DNA of 64,000 nt from Microplitis mediator. Taxonomy: Eukaryota; Arthropoda; Insecta; Hymenoptera; Braconidae. Position 1 is the stretch's first letter. Every line of letters begins with the position of its first letter. A program made the position numbers and the translations under genes. Where the stretch lies: assembly GCF_029852145.1 (NCBI RefSeq), contig NC_079977.1:13078640-13142639 (forward strand), given 5' to 3'. Below, piece after piece: positions 45,763-54,946 of the stretch. The notes under the pieces were generated by a model. That model was not told where the DNA came from. It was given only the letters and a program-made list of their open reading frames with translations, and did no database searches.

Positions 45763-45912
45763 TTGACAAGGTGGAAATTTTAAATTTGAAAAAGGTCAGT
45801 TACAAAAGGAATGATAATAAAACAGATACGAAAAATTTAAGTTGTTTATATAGTTATCTCTGTTTAGAAAATCTCATAGAATCTAATAGATTCTCATAAA
45901 TTCTCATAGAGA
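45763..45912. other. Spacer between palindrome-chain copies
   Basis: AT-rich, with TCTCATAGAATC, TCTCATAAATTC and TCTCATAGAGAC near-repeats at 45,870-45,912. No gene. Confidence 0.4.
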
Positions 45913-46576
45913 CCCTCGCAGATTTGAATCACGGTGGAAACACCGTGAAAGTGTAAACACCGTGGATCCACTAGGAATGGAAACAGAATCCAAAAAATCG
46001 ATTTTCGATTTTTCTATTAATCGTAATTTTTGTAATTATAAGAATCGATTAATCGTTGTTCACAATCGATTTTATTCGATTTTTTTTGGTTATTTTATCA
46101 TTCAAGCAAACTATTGCATAAAATATGGATAATTTACTTAAAAGACAAAGACTCAAAACTTATATTTATATTGTAAGTTTTATTTCAACATATCCATACT
46201 TTTAAGCTATATCAACATACAAGAACAACAATTTAAAATATTCGAAAACAAACACTTAAACCTATTAGATCTAAATGATTTCTCCGTACTTATCGTTTAT
46301 ACTTGATATATTTGTTGATTTGGTGTTTGTTATTAATCACAGGAACTTATTTGGAAATTTAAATTGCAAACAGCGGTAAAAAAGACTATTAGTACTAAAA
46401 AATATGTAGTCATGAGAGAGTTATTAAAAAAATGCAAACAGTGATATGTTACTAGCGATAGGTTATTAAGCATAATCACACGCAGAGAATTTTACGGTAT
46501 TTTTTGCATCAAAAATTTATAGAAAAATTACTATAGTCATAGTAACATGAGGACATTTTCATCATAGTAACAAATG

Positions 46577-46795
46577 ATTCTGTAGAAATTTTTAAAATAC
46601 ATCGAACAAAATTTACAAGGTGAATTGTAATTTTGAAAAAGCAACAGACAAAATTTATACCAACTGCATATTAAATATTCTGATTTAGCCTGATAAATTT
46701 CACTATGCAGTTGGTATAAATTTTACCTGTTGCTTTGTCAACATTACAATGCACCTTGTGAATTCTGTTCGATGTATTTTAAAAATTTCTACAGT
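46577..46795. repeat. Internal hairpin
   Basis: TTGTCTGTTGC / GCAACAGACAA-type arms: AAAATTTATACCAACTGCAT pairs with ATGCAGTTGGTATAAATTTT, extending to TGTAGAAATTTTTAAAATAC and its mate. Arms of about 85 bp, loop of about 45 bp. Confidence 0.85.
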
Positions 46796-46832
46796 ACTGA
46801 TAATTTGTACAGTAATTCCATAGTGTCCGCAT

Positions 46833-47730
46833 TAGGGTGGCCCAAAAAAACCGACTATTTTTTTTTTTCGAGTCTCTTATGAAAATTTGTTGGTTTAAGA
46901 TGTTTTAAGAGGCCTCTCTGAAAATCAGCTCGATAAAAAATTTTCAAGAGGTCGCTCACGAATTTTGAAAATATAAAAAATGATTGGAATTCGGATTTTT
47001 TGTTTCTGAATTTTTTCTTTCTCGTGGCAGCAATATTTTATATCTGTAAAATTATGACTATGCTGAAAATTTCAGCCCAATATTTAAATATTTAAACGGC
47101 GCTCAAGAATTTAGAATATTAACTGATAATATGTAACTAATACTTTGAATTAGTTTTTGTATTTTTTTATAACTCAATTATTGTCATTTCACTTAAATAT
47201 AACTTTTGCATAACCGAAAACATACAGGACAGTCTTAAACAATAAAATTGAGTAAGTTTTGAATAAGCAAAAAAACCTAAAAATAGAATTAAAAAATAAA
47301 AAAGTATGTAAATAACTTATTATTTATATATCTCGGGTTGTATTTTTATTCGTTATGATACAAATTGATGGTGAAAAAATTGAGAAGCTTTATTATTAAT
47401 ATTCAAGGGTCGCTCGAAAACATCCAAGAGACAGTACTCGGAAACATTCAAAATTCTTGAGCGAGGTTCAAATATTTTAATTTTGGGCTGAAATTTTCAG
47501 CGTAGTCATGATTTCATAAATATTAACTATAGCTGCCACGAGAAAGAAGAAATTTAGAACAAAAAAATCCAAATTTCGATCATTTTTGATATTTTCAAAA
47601 TTCGTAAGCGACATCTTGGAAATTTTTTATCGAGCTGATTTTTGGAGAGGCCTCTTAAAACATCTCAAACCAACAAATTTTCATAAGAGACCCGAAAAAA
47701 AAAAGTAGTCGGTTTTTTTGGGCCACCCTA
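46833..47730. mobile_element. TAGGGTG-family foldback element H with clean 8-bp target duplication
   Basis: TAGGGTGGCCCAAAAAAACC and its inverse bound arms of about 430 bp. GTCCGCAT stands immediately outside on both sides (46,825-46,832 and 47,731-47,738). This non-repetitive duplication fixes the insertion signature of the family as 8 bp. Confidence 0.92.
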
Positions 47731-48344
47731 GTCCGCATGTTATTATAACTATAGTAATTCGTCTATAAATTTTTGATGCAAAAAATACCGTAAAATTCTC
47801 TGCTTGAACAGATCTTTATATTTTCCATTTGCATGAAAATAGCATCTGCGGAATTTTGTGGGCTACTGTTGCGACGTCAACCGTACTAAAGTCGGAAGCT
47901 TGAAGTCGATTATCAATCGATTTTGATGACGATAGTTCGATTGTAAAAAATCGATTATTTTGAGTGAAAAATCAATTTTCGATTAAAATCGAAGTCGACT
48001 TTACCATCCCTACGGTGGGTTTGTTCCATTTCACCACCGGGTATACACAGTGTATCCACTGTGATTACGCGGTGTATCCACCGTGATTTCACGGTGACTT
48101 GACCACTGTGTATACACGGTGTTTCCACTGTGATTACGCGGTGTACCCACCGTGATTCCACGGTGGCTTTGTGCGATTTCACCACCGTGGTTCCACGGTG
48201 TATCCACCGCGTAATCACAGTGAAAACACCGTGTATACACGGTGGCATAGCCACCGTGGAATCACGGTGGATACACCGCGTAATCACAGTGGTACAATGG
48301 AACAAACCCACCGTGTTTCCACCGTGATTCAAATCTGCGAGGGG

Positions 48345-50420
48345 ATTTTATAAGAATGAATGAGTTCTATGAGAAGTACTATAGTTAAGTATAGGGCTTT
48401 ACACATACAGCTATAAGAATCTGTCGGATTTTTTGAGCAGGAAGTTAATTGAAAGTTGCAAAATAGAATTTAATCATTAACGTTGGTTGACTTTGATGTC
48501 TACGTGACGCCAAAAACTAATGAAATAGAAATGATTAAATGATGTTCATAATTTTTTAATTTATTCAACAAATTAACTTACAAAGTATTATATTCATTGT
48601 TTATGATTAGTTACATCAACTCCATTACAGATCAGTAGTTAAATAAAAAGTTAATTTCGTAAATTTTAATAATAGTATAGTGTGTGACAAGGGATGAAAC
48701 AAGACGATTACAGACTAGGGTGAGGTTGGCTGCCCGAGCCGCAGGCGAGGGCTGGCATCACCCGCAGTCTGAAATCGTGTTTTATCTTGAGTCACAAACT
48801 ATATTTGTCATGATTACCTGCATCGGAACTAATAGTTTCAGTGTCAGCAGCCAGTAAGAAGCTATTTTAAGCCGATGATGCGGAGAACTGTTAGAGAGTG
48901 AGAAATGTGTGATTAACACTCACTTATTAAATAAGACTTAGTAAATAAGACAAAAATATTATTTTCACTCAGTTTTTTAGTAATTTTATTTAGTTAATTG
49001 AAACTTTCACTTAAAAAATAAAATGAGTAAGCTGAAGTGACAAGTAAACAAACGAGAGTAATAAGGCTGCAAATGAACATTAAATATAACTGTCACTGGG
49101 CAGAAACAATTGTGTTTCTTCCCAAGGAAAGAAACACGTATGTTTCTGCCTGCTGTATGAAAGTATTTTTGAATTACGAATTCGCTAGCCGTTGATTGCA
49201 ACATCGGCTTGAAATTAGCTTGTTTCGACGGGCTGTAGAACCACTAAAACTTCAAGTTTCGATGCTGATATCATGAAAACGTAATTTATTTTGAATTTGA
49301 AATTATCTGGATTCATGGTAATAGCGATAATACTTGATATTAGGGAGCAGTACAATTCGTACTTTTAAATAATTATAAAAACTAAATAATCAAATATAAG
49401 ACTCACGGGTTTTGGCAATTAATTATTGATTTTAAACTCCTTTACAGTGACAGATTGTAAGAACTATTCAAATGAATTAGAAAAATGATAAATAGAGAAA
49501 AAAATTTGTCTTCATAATGGTTGCCCAGAAAAAAGTTTTTGATGACATTTTATAAAATTTAACAAAATTTCAAAATATTCTAGTCAGTAATTATTTTTTG
49601 GAACAAATATTGGATCATGAAAAAAAAATTGCAACTAGATCTTACATATTGATCTAACGGATGAAGGCATTACTGAGACAGACGAGTTATATTTCTTATT
49701 GACAAAAAACTCCGTCGACTGCTACGCTTGAAGCTAACCCTATCCGAAAAGTCCCAAAGAATCCAATCAAATGCGACAAAAACCACATAGAATCCCATGC
49801 AGTCTATAGGATTCTATGCGGTTTTTGTCGCAGTTGAGTGGATTCTATGGGAATTTTTAGAAAGGGAAGTTCCCTTGAGTTTGAGTTGCTGAAGTCCACT
49901 ACATCAACCGATCGAACGTGATCGCGTATGAGTGAATAGCATATACATTTATAGAGATATGGTGTTTTAAATTTTTATAATGGATTTTATACCATTTTAC
50001 ATGATTTCACACTGAAAAAAATAAATATTTGTCCCAAATAAATCAATTTATTTATGGCTTTTTTTCAAATATAGTGTATTACTTGGAAATATAGTGTAAT
50101 AATTTAGGATGAAAAGCTTGAAAACAATTTTTATTTTTTTATCTTTTTAGAGAAAAATAATTGATTCATTTTTTAATACATTGTTCTAAAATTAAAAGGA
50201 TAATTTACTCATTTTCAATAATTATGTTCAATTCTTGGTTACCCGCAGACATATTCACACACACACGTGGCCAGACGCTAAACCATAAACAATCAACAAT
50301 CGCACATTACAACTTTAAGAAGACTTATCTGCAAATAAGAGCTTCCATAATCATGGATTAGTGCCACAAATACATAAATTAAATAACCATTCGAAATCGT
50401 TGAGGTTGAAATTGTACAGT
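48345..50420. other. No gene recognised; two small hairpins
   Basis: Mostly unique AT-rich sequence. An imperfect hairpin lies at 48,681-48,798 (TGTGACAAGGGATGAAACAAG against CGTGTTTTATCTTGAGTCACA, GC-rich loop). A MITE-like hairpin lies at 49,738-49,866. No convincing ORF. Confidence 0.5.
49738..49866. mobile_element. Small hairpin MITE
   Basis: AATGCGACAAAAACCACATAG pairs with CTATGCGGTTTTTGTCGCAG. The arms of about 60 bp run out to CCCTAT and AAAGGG, and the loop is about 8 bases. Confidence 0.7.
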
Positions 50421-50442
50421 CTCTCTCTCTCTCTCTCTCTCT
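50421..50442. repeat. (CT)n at the 5' end of LINE 1
   Basis: Eleven CT units immediately before GTAAGTAT. A matching (TC)n precedes LINE 3, so it may be part of the element's 5' end. Confidence 0.9.
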
Positions 50443-50528
50443 GTAAGTATTACAGTGTGTGTTTTTTTGTGCTCTATCTTCTGGTGCTCGATTCTGCATA
50501 ATTTGCTCCCGGGCATTTTCTGTTTCAG
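50443..50528 (+). other. Intron-like 5' segment of LINE 1
   Basis: A consensus donor GTAAGTAT opens the element. A pyrimidine-rich acceptor GCATTTTCTGTTTCAG closes an 86-nt interval. Equivalent intervals stand at the 5' ends of LINE 2 (54,947-55,027) and LINE 3 (57,881-57,968). Confidence 0.4.
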
Positions 50529-50852
50529 TTACTCTGCTTGCCTAAATAGCAGGTCTCGCTTGTGAAATATTATTAATTACTTTTTGAGGCCTGTTTTATA
50601 TTTATTTCATCAATTTTTTTTTGGGTTTCTGGATTTTGAGGTTGGTATTCATTTTTTATTATCCATCTGCTTATGCTACTGGAGCGCTATCTATAGTGGG
50701 TTTGCCATACTTCTGACACCTCATTCAAGTGAGAATAGTAGCTAAGCGCCATCTGCAGTGAGCTGGTTGTACTCTGATCCAAACTGATTGTAATTCTTCA
50801 AGATCGATATAAGTACAATCAACCAACGCCATCTTGAGTCTAACTTTGTAAT

Positions 50853-51877
50853 ATGGATGGTATTGATCATATTGATTCTGACTCCTCGGATTAGTCATCC
50901 AGTTCATCTAAGCGCGACAGACCACGTGATGATCGGGAACTTATACCACCTCCTAAAAAACCAACTGGTCGTCAGCCTTCTATTGCCATGATTGCAGCAG
51001 GTATTAATTCAATAAAAGAAGTACTTGAAGTTCATAGCAATCTATTAAAAGAACTGCCTAGTATAAATGATAAGCTGGAAGCCTATAATCATGATATTTC
51101 TGAACTTAAAAAATCAACTTCAGAGCTTAAGTCGGAAAACACTGAGTTCAAAGCTGTGCTATCTGATGTCATTTCTCGACTTGATAGGCTCGAGCAAACC
51201 TCTGTTGCTGGATCATCATCTACTTCTAATTCACAAATGACCTTATTAACTGCTGCTACCAATGCTAATACGTCATGTATACAATAATCTCTTGGGAGAT
51301 TATCAGGCTGCACTGAAGTGGTCATATCTGGTTTTCCGGACAACGACCTTTTTAAGAACTACTATAGGCTCACGCAAGCAGTACTTGTTACTCTCAATGT
51401 CAATGTGCCTGGTCTTGACTCCTCTAATGTCAGATGCTTGAGACGCGAAGCAGTTTCGAATGTACCACTCTCAACATCTTCGGATACTCCTGCTTTGTTA
51501 CGGCCACCTAGCTCTGCGAGTAACAAACGTATTTCTATTGCCATCAAGTGCGCTGATGTGATTACTGTGTCTAGGATCATCAATGCCAAGAAGAAGTATG
51601 GTCAACTCAAGTGGACGGCAGTTACCGGCCTACCTGCTAACAGTGATCTGAAACTTATTCTGTACAGTGATTTTAGTATTTATGTTAATGAGCTTTTAAC
51701 CAGCAGAACTTATAAGCTTCTTGGCGAATCGAAAAATTGCTGAAACCACTGGGATTTAAATACATCTGGGCCAAAAATGACACGATCTTTGCCAAGCTCA
51801 ATGACGATGCACTTGTCCACATCATTTCATCTCAAAGTGACATTAATAAGCTATTGCAGCTTCACCCAAAAAACTAA
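50853..51877 (+). pseudogene. LINE 1 ORF1
   Basis: ATG at 50,853 (MDGIDHIDSDSSD), stop at 50,892. The same frame continues with a PPPKKPTGRQPS basic patch and a coiled coil (ISELKKSTSELKSENTEF), then a stop at 51,285-51,287. It resumes with EVVISGFPDNDLFKNYYRLT and KRISIAIKCADVITVSRII. A base slip near 51,735 is followed by GFKYIWAKNDTIFAKL, ending HPKN. A coiled coil followed by an IxGFP and KYIW domain is the ORF1 RNA-binding protein layout of this LINE group. Two stops and one frameshift. Confidence 0.8.
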
Positions 51878-51900
51878 TAGCGAGTTTATCTACAGGTGGT

Positions 51901-54744
51901 CCCCGTGTATCTAATACCACTGACCACTTTGTTCTGCGTGCTTGCTGTGTCAACATCAACTCACTACGTGCTAACTTATGTGTCTTGCAGCAGTATTTGG
52001 CCAATGAACCTTTGTACCATGTCATTGTGGTTACTGAAACTTGGCTCAGCAACTTAATTGATGACACGGTTGTCAGCTTGCCAGATTATTGTATTGTCAG
52101 AAACGATCGGAACACGCATGGGGGTGGCATTGCTATATACTACTACAAATCTCTACACTTAACTGTCATTCTCAAGCAACCGATAATCTGGACTGGTCCA
52201 CCTGGTCTACCTGAAATTCTGCTGTGCAAGTTAAACATCAATGGTTCTCAACCTGTCTTCATCGCAGCTATATACCGACCACCGCACGCTCCTTTTTCAC
52301 TGCACAATTATCTAGCAACAGTTATTGCTTCAGCCATGGAGGGTTTTAGCCATAAAATCATTTGTGGTGACTTTAATGCTGACCAACTGTCATCCAGTGA
52401 TGATGCTGATTATGTTAGATCTTTCTTACATATGAATTCTCTGAAGCTCATCGATCACGGCTTCACTCATGTTACATCGCGATCACAAACCTGGCTTGAT
52501 CTATGCATGGTTGATGAACTTGACACGGTTGTATCATGGGGCAAATCTGATCGTCCTCTGGGTGCGGGTCATCACTTGGTCTCTGTTGCTGTTCAACTAA
52601 CTGCTAAAGCTCCATCGCCCAAAGTAATTTTGTCTCGAAAACTTGACTTACTCTCTACACAACCTGCTATTGAGTCACTACGCAGTGGGGACTGGTCATG
52701 GGTCTCATCACCGAATCTGTCAGCAGATCAATTGGCATCTAGACTCACCCAACAACTTATGACACATGTTGATGAGTATGCACCAGTTCGTAAAATCACT
52801 GTCAACTCACTCAAAACTGCTCCGTGGATCTCGAAGGACCTTGATGACTCTGAGCGGCGTGTTCGAGCTATCTATAGACGCTTTCAACGGCACAAAAGAC
52901 ATGATGACTTGTTGCATTATCGTGCTGCTCGTGATATCCATCGCTCTCAACTTAATCGTGCAAGAGCTGATTATTATGCCAATCGTCTAAAGGGCCTATC
53001 TAGTAGTCCAATGTGGCTGGAGCTGCGGAAGCTCGGTTTGCTCAAGAACACTAGTCCTAAGCCCCTTGCCGTTGATCCCACTGAACTTAACATGACTTTC
53101 GCGGCCATATCCCAGTCATGTACAGTATATCACTTCACAGAACCAGCAATTAAATCAGGTTTGCAACCTGAGCTACTATTTGAAGAGACCAATGCAGATG
53201 AAGTTCGTAAAATCTTATCCTCTGTAAGCACTGATGCAGTTGGAGCCGATAGAATATCTAGAAAGATGCTGTTGGCTATCTTACCTATGGTCCTGGATCA
53301 CATTACGTGTATCTTTAATGCGTCTTTAACTAGCAATATCTTTCCTGACGCTTGGAAAAAGGCTATAATAGTGCCAGTCAACAAGGTCTCGACACCTTCA
53401 ACACCTAATGACTATCGGCCGATTGCTTTGCTACCTATTTTGGGTAAGGTATTGGAAAGGGTTGTCTTTCATCAGATATCGCTGTATCTTGGTCAATATA
53501 ATTTACTTGATCCACTCCAATGCGGCTTCCGCACTGGACATAGTACTCAAACAGCCTTGCTAAAGCTGCTTAATGACGTGAGATACAATATGGATAAGCG
53601 TATGGTCACCATTCTGGTTCTCTTCGATTTTTCCAAGGCCTTTGACACAGTTGTTTCTGCACTGCTAATACGCAAGCTGATAACAATCGGATTTTCTTCG
53701 TCTGCTGCCTGCTGGATCATGTCCTATGTCTCTGGAAGAGAGCAAGCTGTAAAGCACGATGGTGGTAAACTTACTGACTGGATTCGTACTAATATTGGTG
53801 TTCCACAGGGTTCAATCCTTGGACCTCTGCTATTTTCACTCTTCATCAATTATATTGGCTCTTGTATTCATTGGTGCAAAAGACTGCTGTATGCGGATGA
53901 TCTCCAGATCTATCTACCGTGTTACCCACGGGATATGGATGATTGTATTGCCAAGATCAATGAGGACATTGCTCGTATCAAGCAGTGGGCCACCTCGAAT
54001 GAACTCAAATTAAATCTGGGCAAGACTAAAGCCATAATCCTCGGGTCCAGACCTTTTATCAACTCTATTGACACCTCTGCTTTCAAACTTGGCTGTGACG
54101 GTATCAATGTTGAGTTCGTTTCATCGGTGCGCAACCTGGGAGTCATCCTGGATTCCAAACTTACCTTTGCAGATCATGTGAAGCATGTGGCTGCCAAGAT
54201 TAACTCAGCGCTCTATGGCTTGTATGGCTTGCGTACTTTCACTGATGTGAATACTCGCAAGAACCTGGTAAATGCCTTAGTTCTGCCACACGTCAACTAC
54301 TGTTCAGCAGTCCTGCATGGCATTGGGTCGGTCTTGGACACCAAGCTCCAGAGAATAGTCAACAAGAGTATTAGATTTGTTCTGGGACTTCCGTGGGACT
54401 CTCCTATCACTCAAGCTAGAGTTGACCTCAGCTGGCTATCAGTTGGACAAGCAAGATCTCGTTCCTTAATTATTGCGGTTAGGAATGCTTATCTATACCA
54501 TCGGCCACCATATCTGACTGATCTGCTACTTGCTCATGTTCCTGCTAGACCACTACGTAGCCAACTTTCAGCATCTACTCTTGTTGTACCCAACCATCGA
54601 ACTGATGCCTACAGAGCTGCCTTTTCTATTGCTGGACCTTATCTGTGGAACGATCTTCCTGACTCCCTGAAACAAACTCAGAGCACATCGGCATTCAAGA
54701 CTGCCCTACATAACTGGCTTTTACAGCAAGAAGTCGGTGGATAG
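51901..54744 (+). CDS. LINE 1 ORF2: APE endonuclease and reverse transcriptase, open throughout
   Basis: The frame is uninterrupted for about 947 codons. It begins without an ATG (first plausible domain residues VLRACCVNINSLRANL near 51,930), so initiation probably depends on the preceding ORF. Endonuclease motifs: VVTETWLSN, AAIYRPPHAPF, ICGDFNADQ, QTWLDLCMVD and GAGHHLVS. RT motifs: DYRPIALLPILGKVLERVVF, GFRTGHSTQTALLKLL, LFDFSKAFDTV, GVPQGSILGPLLF, LLYADDLQIYL (YADD), LNLGKTKAIILGS and NLGVILDSKLTF. A C-terminal region ends SAFKTALHNWLL. All catalytic boxes look intact, although FINYIG stands where LINE 3 has FINDIG. Likely the youngest of the three; ORF1 of the same copy is broken. Confidence 0.92.
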   Translation, partial: PRVSNTTDHFVLRACCVNINSLRANLCVLQQYLANEPLYHVIVVTETWLSNLIDDTVVSLPDYCIVRNDRNTHGGGIAIYYYKSLHLTVILKQPIIWTGPPGLPEILLCKLNINGSQPVFIAAIYRPPHAPFSLHNYLATVIASAMEGFSHKIICGDFNADQLSSSDDADYVRSFLHMNSLKLIDHGFTHVTSRSQTWLDLCMVDELDTVVSWGKSDRPLGAGHHLVSVAVQLTAKAPSPKVILSRKLDLLSTQPAIESLRSGDWSWVSSPNLSADQLASRLTQQLMTHVDEYAPVRKITVNSLKTAPWISKDLDDSERRVRAIYRRFQRHKRHDDLLHYRAARDIHRSQLNRARADYYANRLKGLSSSPMWLELRKLGLLKNTSPKPLAVDPTELNMTFAAISQSCTVYHFTEPAIKSGLQPELLFEETNADEVRKILSSVSTDAVGADRISRKMLLAILPMVLDHITCIFNASLTSNIFPDAWKKAIIVPVNKVSTPSTPNDYRPIALLPILGKVLERVVFHQISLYLGQYNLLDPLQCGFRTGHSTQTALLKLLNDVRYNMDKRMVTILVLFDFSKAFDTVVSALLIRKLITIGFSSSAACWIMSYVSGREQAVKHDGGKLTDWIRTNIGVPQGSILGPLLFSLFINYIGSCIHWCKRLLYADDLQIYLPCYPRDMDDCIAKINEDIARIKQWATSNELKLNLGKTKAIILGSRPFINSIDTSAFKLGCDGINVEFVSSVRNLGVILDSKLTFADHVKHVAAKINSALYGLYGLRTFTDVNTRKNLVNALVLPHVNYCSAVLHGIGSVLDTKLQRIVNKSIRFVLGLPWDSPITQARVDLSWLSVGQARSRSLIIAVRNAYLYHRPPYLTDLLLAHVPARPLRSQLSASTLVVPNHRTDAYRAAFSIAGPYLWNDLPDSLKQTQSTSAFKTALHNWLLQQEVGG

Positions 54745-54946
54745 CCTATGATAAACTCGTTAAATCTCAATTTGAAAATTTAAATAACTAAGTAATATCT
54801 TAAACAATTCTTTATTAACTTACATTAAATACACACTGTATTAACTGCTGTATATTTTGATTATTTCTCATTTGTTGCTAAATTTTTGTACTATTTTTGT
54901 TCAACCCTATGAACAATAAACTGTTATCTAATCTAATCTAATCTAA

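Larger units (their letters stand above)
46482..47804. mobile_element. Nested palindromic element (GCAGAGAATTTTACGG ends)
   Basis: GCAGAGAATTTTACGGTATT and its inverse bound outer arms of about 80 bp. Inside are an internal hairpin (46,577-46,795) and the complete TAGGGTGG element at 46,833-47,730. Confidence 0.8.
45973..48011. mobile_element. hAT-like foldback element with AATCGATTTTCGATT-rich ends
   Basis: TAGGAATGGAAAC at the left and TTTACCATCCCTA at the right form an imperfect inverted pair. The subterminal regions are full of ATCGATT words. The terminus resembles hAT ends (YAGGGRTG), but no transposase or target duplication is visible. It contains the nested palindromes at 46,482-47,804. 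Confidence 0.6.
45913..48344. mobile_element. Chain-of-palindromes element, copy 3, split by a 2-kb insertion
   Basis: The left part (45,913-45,972) begins CCCTCGCAGATTTGAATC. The right part (48,013-48,344) ends GATTCAAATCTGCGAGGGGA. Between them lies another foldback element, so only about 390 bp belongs to this family. Confidence 0.8.
50443..54946 (+). mobile_element. LINE 1 of a head-to-tail array (CR1/L2/Jockey-like group)
   Basis: 5' end GTAAGTAT..., ORF1 (50,853-51,877), overlapping ORF2 (about 51,901-54,744), and a 3' end TTATCTAATCTAATCTAATC without poly-A. Microsatellite-like 3' tails are usual for CR1/L2-type elements, on which the clade guess rests. LINE 2 starts at the very next base. 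Confidence 0.85.
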
